DNA of 64,000 nt from Trichopria drosophilae (taxonomy: Eukaryota; Arthropoda; Insecta; Hymenoptera; Diapriidae): NCBI GenBank assembly GCA_030407085.1, contig CM059582.1:155272501-155336500 (forward strand), written 5' to 3'. The notes beneath the pieces are model-generated. The model had not been told where the DNA came from and ran no database searches. It worked only from the letters and a program-made list of their open reading frames with translations. Position numbers and translations under genes: made by a program. This document shows, piece by piece, positions 11,190 to 23,999 of the stretch (the stretch's first letter is position 1; each line of letters opens with the position of its first letter).

Positions 11190-12914
11190 TCGATGCTGGA
11201 AGACGCTGGGTGAAGATTTGAATAACAATCCTTGGGGTCTAGGGTATAAAATTGTTATGCAGAAAGTGGGGGCATTCAAACATCCAAACATCGTAGAGTC
11301 CCTATTCCCCACCCATCCGAAAAACCGGATCGCCCGGCTTCCACGGACCCGCCGGTAGCTCCCCCGTTTACACTAAGGGAGCTGCAAGTGGTAGCAGACT
11401 CGCTGCGAAATAAGAAAGCGCCAGGTCCGTATGGAATTCCAGCAGAGGTGTTGAAGGCCGTAGTTGAAAACAGCCACAGCCCTTGCTTGATATGTATAAC
11501 ACCTTTCTATTCCCGCTGGAAAGTGGGAAAGCTCATCCTCATAAGCAAGGGAAAATACCAGTAGAGGCAGCGTCATCGCATCGACCTCTGTGGATGTTGG
11601 ACACCTCTGGCAAACTCCTGGAGAAAATGATCAGACGTCGCCTGCATGAGAAGGTACAGTCGGCTGGGGGTCTTGCCGACACACTAGATGTGAAGAATGC
11701 TTTCAACTCGGTAAACTGGGAGAAAGCACTGGACGCGTTGTGGCGTGACTTTAAATTACCCGAGTACCTTCAAAACATCAGACGGCTTGGTTCGGAGAGA
11801 GATGACGGCCGGGGCAGCCCAGGGCTCCATTTTGGGACCCGACGTCTGGAATGCCTTCTAAGACGGGATCCTAAGATTGGATATGCCTGAGGGCGCATTC
11901 CTGGTTGGATATGCCGACGATGTCGCGGCAGTCGTTATAGCTAGAGATGCCACGACTGTTCAAGCTCAACTCAACCGGGTAATGCTGCGTATTCGTTCCT
12001 GGATGGACGAGCACGGGCTAAAGCTGGCGTTAGCCAAGACCGAGACCGTGCTTTTGACTAAGAGGAGGGTCCCCACTATCACAGATCTCCGGGTGGGAAA
12101 TGAGACGGTCCAGACCAAACCAGTAATAAAATATCTAGGGGTGGGTCTTGACACCAGGCTCACCTTCTGGCCGCACATGCAACGAATGGCGGAAAGGGCG
12201 GCAAAGGTCACCACGTCGCTTGCCAGAATTATGGCGAACGTCGGTGGTACGTTGCCCTGTAAGCGGCCGCTGCTCCTGCGTACGCCGAATCCATCATGTT
12301 GTACGGTGCGAAGGTCTGGGCCTACTCGCTGAGGTATGAGATGTACCGCAAACGATTGGCCGCGGTTCAGCGAAGGGGGGCCTCCGTATTACGTGCTCGT
12401 ATCGCACGGTCTCAGAGCCCGCAGTGATGGTGGTGGCTGGAGTCATTCCCATCCACCTCCTCGCCCAGGAGCGAATATTCGTCCACCAGAACAAAACAGA
12501 GTTAGGGTTGCTCTGCGCTAGAGATGCTGCCAGAAGATGGACCATGGATGCCTGGCAGGATCTATGGACGCAGGAGACAATAAGACGATGGACTACTCTC
12601 CTGATTGGGGAGCTAAAAGATTGGACCAATCGCCAGATCGGCGAGGTAAGTTATTACTTGACACAGTTCTTGACAGGGCACGGCATGTTTAACTGGAACC
12701 CAGTAATTGCCAAGAAACCGGCGCCACCGCGAAGTATTGTAACCAGTCCCGCGGTGGAATCATTAACGTCGGTACGCAAAGAAGGTTAGGGTTTAGTGGG
12801 TTTGCCTGCATCGGATAGACGGGTGAGTCCCACACGCGGGGGGGTATCGTATGACTCCCTTATGGAGCTTAACGCATTCCCCCCTTCTTCGGATAAAAAA
12901 AAAAAAGAAAAAGT
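11190..12914 (+). mobile_element. R1-clade LINE, 5'-truncated and broken
   Basis: A GC-richer block differs sharply from its surroundings. It encodes the end of the endonuclease-RT linker (NPWGLGYKIVMQKVGA near 11220), RT fingers (KKAPGPYGIPAEVLKAV near 11414), a palm block (LDVKNAFNSVNWEKAL near 11685), GYADDVA (YADD at 11910-11921), and the R1-type C-terminal segment ending YYLTQFLTGHGMFNWN (near 12651-12698). Frames shift several times and about 100 RT residues are missing between the palm block and YADD. An A-rich tail lies at about 12895-12914. It is not inside 28S rDNA, the usual R1 target. No clear target duplication was found. Confidence 0.85.
11483..12789 (+). pseudogene. R1-like ORF2 remnants (reverse transcriptase and C-terminus)
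   Basis: Three overlapping frames carry the coding remains: 11483-11890 (fingers and start of palm), 11877-12332 (YADD and thumb, with LRVGNETVQTKPVIKYLGV) and 12424-12789 (C-terminal domain). The junction at about 11880 joins the palm to YADD with the middle of the RT deleted. No full-length RT can be read. Confidence 0.8.
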
Positions 12915-13505
12915 ATTGACTTTCATAAGTTGAATCTCAATAGACGTATAATGAAATCCCGTATATGTCCCCAAAAAGTTGTTTACCAAATTCCTGCATA
13001 TTTTATGTTTAACACGAGAATAATAATAAAAATTTAACGTACTTGCATAGGTTTGTATAACATCTTAGATAAATAAAAGATAAATAGCAGAAGTTAGCAA
13101 GTGTAATAATCGTAGTTCTGGATGTTTTACAATTCACTTACAAGTTAGCAGGATTTTCGGGAAACTTTGCCGTGGCTTAAAAAATCTCTTTCCTGTATTT
13201 ATATGGAAAACTAATGCAGGATAAGTGTAATCCAAGACTTTTCGATTAAGTTTTCAACTATCGATGGCAAGAAATTCGAACTATTGGAAAAATGATGATA
13301 ATAACTAATAAAAGAACCATTCGAGTTTGGCTTCAAACAAATTTTAAACGCACCTCAATGTAAAGTTGAAAAATTTAGAACACAATAATGTATAATACAG
13401 ATTATTGTAAAAAAATAGAATGGAGAAAACAAATTCTACTATTTTGGATAGTCAAGGATGCATTGTAATGAATCCACTGACAAAAACTTCATTAAACAAA
13501 CAGAA
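12915..13505. other. Intergenic stretch, nothing recognised
   Basis: AT-rich sequence with no supported feature. Confidence 0.5.
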
Positions 13506-13507
13506 AT

Positions 13508-13690
13508 AGTACATTGTGCAACTAGAGAGCAAACTAGGTGTTTGCCGACGGGGGTGAGTTTGACACCCGACCGAAGTGTTCCCACGTGTTTTTTGACATT
13601 TATAAATCCGAGTAAAATTTTCTCCATGCCTCAGAGGGCAGAAATGGCCGGAATATATTAAAAAAAAATCCCTCCATGGCAAAACTTTGT
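13508..13690 (+). repeat. Dispersed GC-richer repeat, copy 1
   Basis: It begins ATTGTGCAACTAGAGAGCAA and continues GTGTTTGCCGACG and GAGTTTGACACCCGA. The same order of motifs appears at 46728-46815 on this strand and, reverse-complemented, at 38500-38955. Open frames on both strands are side effects of its base composition. Confidence 0.6.
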
Positions 13691-15950
13691 CAATACTTTA
13701 TATCAACGCTGAAGTATGTGTAGGATACGTTTGAAATCACTAAAATTCAGTTGAAGTAGTTAAAAAAATAAGTCTCTTTACTGACTAGAAAATACCATTA
13801 GAACCACATGAAACATTAAAAAATTCTTTGATGGATTAAAAGGAGCGTTTAATCGTGTACCTATCAAAGAATATACCCTTCTCAGTAAGTTATTTATATG
13901 TTATATTTATAAATATTATACGAACGTTTGAAGAAAATATTCAAGAACCTGAAGAAAACAATGAATAATTCGATAATTTGTGGCAGGTGCCTGCAGGGAA
14001 TTTAGTAATATTCGGGCTACTGTTCTTATACATTTTACGGGAATAGGAAATATAATTATGTTTAGAACGACGATTTGTAATATATCATAAACATTCCTAT
14101 AGCATAGCAAAATTTATTACTTTTGTAACATTTATCAAAATAGTACATTGAACTTCCTAAAAATCTTTATTAATTATTGAATCTTTTGACGCGGAATGGC
14201 TAACAATGTACTGAGGAGAAAATTTACCTGAAATTACATTGAACAAAAAGTATTCTTTCTATAAAGAGACATCGAGGTACTAACTAACAAAGAATATCCA
14301 CAGGGATCCCCTACTATGAAAAGGTATGTGGATGCTATCAGGATAATAATAGGCCCTGGTCCTGAAGTATATTGTCTGTATACATACACCAAACAGGAAT
14401 AACAAACTAAAGTTATTCTTGGCACCAGGACAGGGACGTGTAGATGCGGAGATTCATAATAACGGAAAGAAAAGATTGGTTATGCTCCACCTGTACAAGT
14501 TTTGATGATCTTACATCATCGGAACTCCAGTGGATCCTTGAATTCATTATAAGAACAAGGATGGAGAAGTTATTCAAATGAGCCATGATTGATCCTCGGA
14601 GAAGAAATTAGAAAGGCCAGAGCTTATAGATCTATCTGTCGGTTAATTAGAAATAACATTAATGATGGTACACTGATTCTAGATATGGATGCATTATGCA
14701 CATAAATACAATCTTAGGCGTGAAATACCAACAAATAACATGTGGAACCTTTTCAAACGTTTCACAGAATAAAAATAGATTTTTTAAAGTAATACAAGAT
14801 ATTAGTAGCCATATATCAGCTTAATAGCATTCATTCATATAAATATGCTGAAAGAGAGACTATAATCATAAATGTATAACAAACCACAAACCCCATCTTT
14901 TTTAATGATTGTCGCTATCACTTTTTTCATTGGTAAGTGGCGGTCGCACATTTGTTGGTGAGTTTTCACGGTGTCAAAAGGATGCCAAACAACCACACCG
15001 GAGATTGCTTAAAATAGCAATGAGTACATGAATAAACCGTATTCGTAATTGCGTATTGTTAATTAAATAAATATTAAAGTTATTCATGTAAAATTAAACT
15101 TTATTTTACTTTAATTAATGCAATTATACATATTGTGCATCACAGGCTAATTTTGGAGGTTATTTGTCATAGGTGACTTACCCGCTGCCCATCCTGTTGT
15201 GGAATCATGATAAAGTTCCATCGTTCCATGTAATGCTATAATTTATCCCGAAAAGATAGGAAATTATATTTCGTTCGTTTTCCAATGACTTAAAGTATAT
15301 ATTTGTGTTTATCATATCAAGAATTAAAAATCAAATCCGTAATTTGTTGGTACATGTGACTTCATGAAATAAGTAAATATAATCAATCAATAAGTTATTT
15401 AATAATTATATAAAAAAGCATTTTGTAAACTTGAAAACTCAATATATCATGCTGCAAGAAGTGTTCAAATTCGGGTTTCCATTCGTATACATGAGAAAAA
15501 TAATTCATAATCTATATGGCATTCTTTCGTTCTAGAGAAAGAAAAATTAAAATATATGAAATATATTTTGTTCCTGAATCGCACGTAGAGCAGATTCGTG
15601 TTTGGAAGAAAGGTAATGTAACAAAAATATATGTTAAACAACTACATCTATGACTAGATTCGATCAAGTAATTAAATCAGTGTGAGCTGTATAGTGAGAG
15701 AAGTTTTCATCAAATATATTACTGATTAGTAGGAGCGTAATTAGATATATTTGTAATAAGTCTCGTATACTCGTACTCGATAGTCATTTCGAAACTCAAG
15801 AAATGTACTTTCGAATTTCCAACCCAAGTGTCCCAATTTTCACTTGCACTAATTGTTGACGAAAAGCTAACTAGTAAATTTTTCTTTTTAATTTATCAGT
15901 TACCTTCACGCACTTCGAGGAAAATAACTGCTTAACGGATTGTTAACATT
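13690..15950. other. Intergenic stretch, nothing firm
   Basis: AT-rich sequence. Around 14470-14640 the composition is less extreme and short open stretches occur on the plus strand, but no family motif could be read. No other feature seen. Confidence 0.4.
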
Positions 15951-15956
15951 TTACAA

Positions 15957-15966
15957 TTTATTTATT
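15957..15966 (-). terminator. Candidate polyadenylation signal of copy B
   Basis: Two overlapping AATAAA hexamers on the minus strand lie about 150 bases past the copy B stop codon. Confidence 0.4.
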
Positions 15967-16114
15967 CATAAGTAATTACACGTACTTTCATTTAACTGTT
16001 GTGAAATAGAATCATACAGTATAAGAAGCTTGCATAGCGCACATAGAGTATTTACATTCAACATGGGATTTGTATACATTTTTAACATTTATGATATGAA
16101 CTTATTTTTCCACT

Positions 16115-19100
16115 TTACGAAAAGTTGAAATTGAAAATATCTGGCCACCAATTTGCACCCAGGCCACCAGCTGGCCTTGCTGGATTCCAGTTATTCGGTC
16201 TACTAGGCCGTATAGGATCTTTAGGATATTCGAAATTATCTTCCACATGACTTAGTTCTTCTGGACGCAAAACGCATTTTCCATTGAGACAGATCTACGA
16301 AGAACACAGAAAAAACTAAATTATAAAGAAATTTATGTACTCATCTTTTATCACTACATTATTACTACACAAATTATAATGTTGCAAATTTCCTCCGCTA
16401 TAGTGCAAAACCGGGTATCTTATCCATATCTTAATGGAAAAATGTCTAAAAATCAAAGATAGTATTGATGTCTATTAAAACTAAAGAAGATATTTTCCTA
16501 TTTTGAAAATTGAGATGCGCAAGGTAAAAACGAATCATGTCTTAGTTTTATTCGTTTCGCTATTGGCCTCAACGATATTGAAAATCTTAAGTCATATAGA
16601 AAATAAAGACACAAGGACTACGCACATATGTGATACGCATGTTGTAAGTTTATGATCAAACCTAATATTATTTTCAATGACTGATAAGTGCGTAGTAGCA
16701 ATTCGGAATTTGCAACTTAATCTATCCCAATCCCATAATTTATCTAAAATACACAGTTTTGCAGTCTACAACAATAATTTAACTCAGATTAAAATTTACA
16801 TTTAATTTTTTAAATATTGATTATAGTTCGATCTTGATTATGATTACCATTTATTACCCTCGAGCTCAGGTCAAACTTTTTAGTTATAAGCTGCATTTGA
16901 AACGCGTCTTAAAGTAGAGTACACACGACTTGTAAGAAGTCGTTCAATCAGGCGTAATCGAGGTGATCTATAGATTCCGCGTTAGATACTATACATATAG
17001 TAAGTGTGTAGAATAAAGCAATGCAATATTACCATGAACCAAGCAAAACTTACTTTGCCACGTTGACAAGATGTTCCTTCAGCAGCTGGCTCGTTGGTCC
17101 ATCTACATACCAGACGGTCACAGCAGTATAAATTTTCACACGCGGATTGGCCAGTCTAGCGATTGAAGTGAATGTTGAGTTAATAAAATTATCGAAAATT
17201 AAAGTTTTAAATAATGACATGTTACTTTTCTAACGCTTACATTAAAGTGAACATAGGTTGGACCATACTTTTTCGTACACTGTTCAGCTAATGTTAGATG
17301 TGGTAATACTTTCGGCGTCTGTTTGCCAACAGTTGGTGTGTTATAAAGACACATTGCTCTTGGAGAACTACAAAATGTACGTTTTTAAGTGTGTAATCTC
17401 ATATTTTTTCGGATTAAGTAAATTTAACATTACATATAGTTAAATTAAAAAAATAGATTTTATTACCTTAAAAATCTTTGCATCACTGCTAAACTGCAGT
17501 TGGAAAAGTGCATTCGCACTTTATTTTTTTTATCTCTAGCATCATTATAACCCATAATGAATACTTGGTTATCATCTAAACATTGTTTTCTATGCTCTTG
17601 ACCTTTAATTTCGTCATAAGCGCCAAACCTGTACGAAGAACATGTTTTTTATATTGCATATTATATTTTCATGTATACTACAAATGATAATACCATTTTC
17701 ATTTAGTGTATATACACAGAATATTCCTTTGGTAAATATTATACAATGTGTTTTAAGTATCAACTTACAAGTGACCCAATTCATGAGCAATGGTGCCAAT
17801 TCTACCGAAGTTTCCATCGTCAAGAGCAGTTGCTACGGCTGCGTTTGTACATATCCCACCATGGAATGCAATACCTGTAATATAAATTATTTAACTGATA
17901 TAATTTGTTCGGGAACAATAGTGTTTACTCCTTAACAAATCCTTAAATATTAATAGCAGTTTTAAATCATATAAAATTTGTGGTAACGTACCAGCTGTAT
18001 ATTGTTGCGCGTGTATTGTATTTACAGGTCGACTGAAAACAGATTAATGTAAATTTAATTAAGTAATTTATAATTTAATTTATGTGAACTGAGTAATTGC
18101 TAGTTACGAACTGGATTAAATGGATGGCAGCGTCATATTTGGGTAAGTTCCATTTTTCTCTATACAAGTGCACAGCCAACCGATCCAACACGTTATCCAA
18201 ATTCAGGTTAACGTACTTTGAATATGGAGTTGCGTTTTCATCCTAATTTCGTTTACAACAATATTAGCATTACGTTTTATTCTTTTTTATAAGTAAGACT
18301 TATTTTCTATTGGTTTAACTGTAAATACTTGTTTCAATAATAAAACGAAATAAAAGGACATTCTTCTTAAGGAATCGCAGATATTTATGAAATACTTTCA
18401 GAGTATAATAATATTATTATTATTATATGTTATTATGTCGTAATATTACATTAACGATATATTATTACTATTTTTGCTATGATTATATTATACAATTTCC
18501 ATTAAAATATAGTATTTCATTGCATAAAAATATTTCAAATATGTATGCTGATTAGTTGGAATTAAACATAATTTTCTGAATGTTAATAACTATTTCTTTA
18601 AATTATTTATATTTACCGTAGCAATAACGATTCCAGCAACATTTAAACGAACTTTCGGGTGTTCCAGTGATCTGTATCTTAAATCAACTGCTGTCCAGAG
18701 CGCTAACATGTATTTGGCAACTTCAACGGGATCTTCATTTAAAGCTCTGCAGAATTAAACTCATTTATTAAATCATGGAAACATGATAGACTATACGGAA
18801 TAATGATGAGGTATAAACAATAAGTTTATTTATGTGAAAACATTACTCACTTGTACGTCTTGTAGTCCAGAAGAACCATAATTTCTGGGTATAGGATTTC
18901 TGGTACCTTCGGGGTTGGCCTTCTGGTGGTTGGTTTCCAAGGATTATAAGACGGTGCTCTTGGATTTGCATTATAATTCCAACCTACCATTAAATGTAAT
19001 CATATTGCTAATTTCAAATTGCTGAAGTACTTAATAAGATAAATAATTTTCCCATGTTTAGTATTTGATATGCGATTCAAATTACTTAAATATTCGATTT

Positions 19101-20926
19101 TTTAAAAATAAGTAGTCTTTATGAAAATGTAACTAAAAATTTAACTACCAAAAATTTAAATAAAGAATATAAATAAATTCTATTAAAATGTATCTCGCAA
19201 AATTTAAAAAAAAAAATTATATATTTATATTTGTATATTGTTCTGTGGGGAAAAACGCCGTATTACTTAAATTAAATAAATTATTTTAGACCATGAAAGT
19301 GGTCATTGCATTTATTTACTAAATAAGTGACCTACAATTTGACTTCCAAATCGAATCAATATATTATTTTATGAATTTCATTCCGCTATATCTTAAATAC
19401 CATGGAATCTATATACACTGAAAAAATATATTCTGTAGTTTATTGTAAGAAATACAAAACTAAAATAGTGGCCCTTTTATATGTGTTACTAGAAATTCCG
19501 TAAAACTGAAAGAGATACACTTTGTAAAACTATTTATCTTGAGCTACGGAACTTTGTGTACATTCTGCAGAACATATTTTTCAGCGTAGTATCATTAAAT
19601 AATGAGTTATAAAGAAATTGTGATCTGCTAGAAATGTTGTTCATCGTGATCACTTTTGTATGTATTAAAATAGACGATCGCAATTACCTTCGCCCAAATT
19701 TGAAAATCTATACGCATCAGAAACTAATCTTGAAACTCGTAAGGTGGGTTGAATATCTCCTCTAGGACGGAGTAAACTCCATTTCAATCGCATATCAAAA
19801 TCATTTATTAAGCCCATCTGAAATATCATAAAAATGTTACAAATAATTGTGATATAATGGAATCATTGATATAAGTACTACTTGCACATTAGACACTCTG
19901 AACCAAAATCTGTTACTAAAGTTTGGTATATGAAAAGCATACAGTTAACATAATTATTTCTTTGTTTAATAGATGAAGAATAAATAAAAAGAGCTAGTAA
20001 TAAGTCGAATATCGTCAATAGTAAATATTTTGTCTAATGAGTATAATAAATTTAATTGGTAAACCAATCATTCTTTTTAATCAATGACCAATATTTAAAA
20101 ACACACATACCAAACGCCTTGTGCCATCATTATCCTTGTACTCCACAGCAACTGCATCATTTGGAATATCATGAAGGGCTTTCATTTCCAATTTGGACAT
20201 TACCTATCGCAAGCCAGTACAAAATTACCATAAATAGAATAATAAAAACTAGTTAGTCACTTCAATGATGACGATTTTTTGTAATCAATATATCTTTCGA
20301 TTCAAAAAGTCTCTCAATATAATATTTATATCGATGGGACATGTGATACAGTATAACAATACTCACGTCAGGAATAATTTTATAACCAACTCCACGTGCT
20401 TTTTTGCTATCACTATAAGCTGCCATAACGGGAGTATTGGAGCCCATTAAAACATGATCGTCTTCTTCGAAGTATAAAGAGAAGTTTTTGCCAAATGCAT
20501 AGAAAAGCATTTCATGATTACTTCCTGGTTGCAGATCTCTCTTATGCCTGTGTTCGGAGTAATGTACAGGTACATCAATCGTTTCTGTAAAAATATATCG
20601 TAGATTTGATTTTCTTGTAACTATATTTTTCAGTGATTTAAATGTTAACACAGAGAATAAACATTTTGTAAAATTACGAACATGTTTATTGTCTTTTGTA
20701 AATTAAATAAATTTATATAAATTTGCAAGTACCAATTATCTCGTTACTCTGAAATTGGTGTTCCTGAAAAATTAAATGCGAATTTTGCATAAATAAAATA
20801 GTTAAAGTAATATTTTCTGAAATGTAATGTAATAATTTTGCACTTCCTTACCGGAGTGGAATTTATAAAGGGCAGTATGCCAATGCATAGACACACGAAG
20901 CGAATCATCTTAGACTTGAAGAAATT
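16115..20926 (-). CDS. Reprolysin-like secreted metalloproteinase, copy B (complete, 14 coding exons)
   Basis: Coding exons, 5' to 3': 20852-20908, 20733-20763, 20367-20584, 20111-20203, 19688-19817, 18851-18983, 18617-18746, 18112-18242, 17992-18032, 17769-17874, 17467-17628, 17241-17367, 17054-17155, 16115-16294. All have GT-AG borders; the sum is 1641 bases with no internal stop, giving 546 residues. Layout: signal peptide (1-19), prodomain without a cysteine switch (about 30-190), Arg/Pro hinge (TTRRPTPKVPE), metzincin domain from LYPEIMVLLDY to about 410, then a cysteine-rich region resembling the ADAMTS-type ADAM_CR_2 domain and a Trp/Pro-rich tail. No thrombospondin repeats. Zinc motif HELGHLFGAYDE: His352, catalytic Glu353 and His356 are present, the third ligand position (362) is Asp instead of His, and the Met-turn candidate is Met382. 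It is probably secreted and acts on extracellular protein. Relatives are annotated as venom metalloproteinases, but a venom role is not shown here. Confidence 0.9.
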
Positions 20927-22462
20927 CTAGAATTCAAAATGAAGTCAGAAAACATCGAAACAATGTACGACTGTAATAATCAAGTTTAATTTAAATAAGA
21001 ACATTTTAAAAGTTTTAAATAATTCTGAATGTAAAAAGTAGAAAATTGTATTAATATTTGTATTTGCTACGAGCTTTGAACTTACCTCGTTTACGAAGAT
21101 GTTTGGTGCTTCTCCTCAAAAAACCATGAATTTATATATGAAAATATTTTATCATTCAACCTCCTTGGCATAATTTCATGTGGAAACCCCTTCTCTTTAT
21201 ATTACAATTCTGTATATGTGTTCCAATTATTCGCATAGTAGATAATAATTAACCTTAAAATTATTTGTATGTTGTAGTTTTTGATTACATATAACTAATG
21301 TCTACGTTAACATTCTAGGGCTATGATAAAATTATTGAATCATAAATGAATCACTGCCCATTGACTGGGAACGCGGGTTATTTCCAACACTATATGGATT
21401 AATAATAAATAACTTCATTATTTTTAAATGTGTCGTCTCATTATACTCGATCTTTCTAAAAAATTATGAATTAGGCTATTCTTAATTAGACTATACTTCT
21501 TTCGGAATTCAATTCTGGTAATGTCACGAAATAATGTGTAACTATATAATAACGTAGTTCAGTAAACTAATATTGTAAATATTACTATATGACATTAAAT
21601 CATCTTTTATACATACATTTATTTTTAGGAATAACTTATAAATAAGAAACACTTCGTATTTTAATGTATCTCTTTAATCTTTTTTTTGCGCTATATTTTT
21701 AGTTTTTGCCGAACGTAGACACACGTGTTGACATATTTCCGGCCTAAAATTTGACCATGCGAATAACGCATCTTATTCCCTGAAAAGATTAATTCATTAA
21801 CCTTCATTAAGTTACTTTTCCAAATGACTTGTTTTAAATAAGATGTATATTGCATTGTAGGAAATTTATTTAGGTCAGATGAGATAGTACATTTTAATGA
21901 ATTCTTAATATTAATTTGTTAAGTGCATCAAAAATATTTGAAGGCTATATGCGAAAAAACATAGAATCACAATGATGGTATGCACGGAATTAGATTCGGC
22001 TATAACGACTAATTATGGGCTGAGAAACAACATTTTTTATGTATGTAGTAGAAGAAAATTGTATTTTGCAGCGTGGTTTCAATCGATTTTGTAATTTTTT
22101 TTGTCGCAGACCCTTCCGCCCCTTTAATTCCCCCTTATATGTGTAGATATACATTACAGTAGAATGAAATCAAAGTTAACCTCGAATAGTAAAATTTAGC
22201 AGCGCAATTTTTTTTAAAATTTGCCAACTCCAAATCTCCATCTTAATGGCATCCCCATTAAGATTATTGATCTGGTTCTTCACTTTATGAGCAACGCTGT
22301 ATCTGATATTCCATCTGGAGTGTCCGAAATACGTTTTGAAGTCGTCGATGTCTTATCTCCTCGATTGAGTAGCTGGTGAACTAACCCGAGAATTTTTATC
22401 TTTTTCCCATTATCATTGGACCAATTCCATTTTAAATTGGGTATATCCTAAAAATGTTTTTA
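19483..22462. repeat. Right copy of the segmental duplication (pairs with 1-3025)
   Basis: It is collinear with 1-3025 over exons 1-5 of copy B, their introns, the promoter and flank to about 22462. The coding differences in exon 3 are very few (for example Gln to Lys and Ile to Val). The part 21140-22462 has no gene of its own. Confidence 0.85.
21086..21138 (-). promoter_or_regulatory. TATA box and probable 5' non-coding exon of copy B
   Basis: The minus strand carries TATATAAA (21131-21138), and a strong donor ends the exon at 21086, exactly as in copy A. The following acceptor precedes 20926, 18 bases upstream of the start codon. Confidence 0.55.
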
Positions 22463-22465
22463 CTC

Positions 22466-22764
22466 CCCAAAAGTGAGCTCTGGATTTGCTTATGTGATAG
22501 CTTCGCCGCCCCACGGCCGCGCTGGTCCACCAGCGGGCATAAACGTTTAATTTACGCCTTTGTAACGAAATAGTACATTGTCTATCTAGGGCGCAACAAG
22601 TGCAGTTGCGCTTTCTTTTGTAAATGGTTCCATTTACTGTACCGACATGGAAAGATTGTAATTTCGTGCAGGTGTGACAATCATAACTATGTGTATTAAT
22701 CTATTACCATTGCCCGATTTGAAACTAGATCGTTTCATTGCACTATAACACTATCATGATTTAC
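22466..22764. other. Spacer with a short GC-rich patch
   Basis: A GC-rich patch at about 22495-22545 (gccgccccacggccgcgctg) stands out in AT-rich DNA. Near 22567-22590 a fragment resembles the start of the dispersed repeat at 13508. No gene seen. Confidence 0.4.
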
Positions 22765-23990
22765 CTTCTAAATTAGTAACATTAACGATATTGGAGTGTA
22801 ATTTTGAAACATGTAAGATGGGTTGGACATCTCCACTTGGCCGATGTAGACTTGATTTTGATCGCATGTTCGTGCTATCGCTTATTAATCCTAAGTGAAA
22901 AATATTAAATTTATTACAAACAATTCAAATACATATCTACTAATCATTCTAATTTGCGGATCGTAAACAGTAATTAATTTTTAAATTAGAATACTGCATT
23001 ATGGCAATTAATTAGGCTATATTTAATTGAAATATATATGTATAACGATTTATAATCAAAATCAAAACAATAATTATTTTTTATCAATGAGGAATGTGTA
23101 TGTAAACACACTTACCAAACATTGCTTGCCACCATTGTCTACATATTCTGCAGCTACTGCATTATTTCGAATATCATGAAGGGATTTCATTTGCAGTTTG
23201 GACATTACCTACGATGATTTTTACTTACTGTTAATGATTATCTTGAAAAATATTGATTCTGTAAGAATCTTTAAGTTACAGTACAAACAAAAAAAATCAC
23301 ATTATTAATATTAAAATTTACTTATACTATTGCAATAGATATCACGCGTGAAAATGGAACCAAGGGTAAAATCTTATATACCATGGGTGAAATTTTACAA
23401 ACCACTGTATTATATCAGTGTAAATCCATTATCCAGAAGATGACGAACCATGGGAAATGACTCTTTCCCTGACTTCACCATGGAAGCATAAATAATAGAA
23501 TGAAACCTGTATTTCATCCATTCTGCTTACATAAAATCGCTATATGAATTTGGCATAAAGATATATCAAATAAATTACAGTTTTTTACATTTTTACCCAT
23601 TTGTACACTTTTTACGAAAACGTGGAAAACCTATAAAAATTGTTGATATATTTGTACACGATATGTGCGCGTAGCTCGCATTGTGGATTATGATTTTCCA
23701 TGCATTATGGTTAGAAACGTTACAGTGAATTCTCTGTACGAAGTTTTTTTTCCAACAGAAAAGTAATTTAAATGTTTGGGATCTTCTTGAACCAAAACGA
23801 TTAAACTTCGTTTCATCAGAGTAAGCCTCGGTAATGGGAGTATCAGTATCAGATGCCATTACAAGATGAGCGTATTCTTATAAAATGTATAATAGTTTTT
23901 GCTGTAGGCATTAAAATCAATCCATGATAACTTTCTGATTCTAAGTATCTCTTTTGTCTGCAGTCAGAATATTGTACAGGTACGTGAATG
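22765..23990 (-). pseudogene. Metalloproteinase copy D: relic of exons 3-5
   Basis: Three blocks keep the order and spacing of exons 3, 4 and 5. Exon 4 (23116-23208) is intact: 93 bases, both splice sites, beginning VMSKLQMKSLHDIRNN. Exon 5 (22765-22890) has lost the first four bases of the exon, so the usual phase gives an immediate stop after one codon. Exon 3 (about 23760-23990) is recognisable by HVPVQYSDC and DTPITEAYSD but contains frameshifts, and its motif FYAFGKNF is destroyed. Exons 1 and 2 and all catalytic exons are missing between copies B and C. It is closer to copy C than to B in exon 4 (QMKSL, RNNAVA). It is a dead partial duplicate. Confidence 0.8.
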
Positions 23991-23999
23991 GTTTACGAA

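Noticed and set aside
12294..12629. Minus-strand 111-codon open frame in the R1-like block
   Set aside because: It is explained by the GC-richer composition of the R1-like coding sequence on the other strand.
14460..14660. Possible retroelement coding remnant in less AT-rich DNA
   Set aside because: Short open pieces were read in all frames but none showed a recognisable motif.
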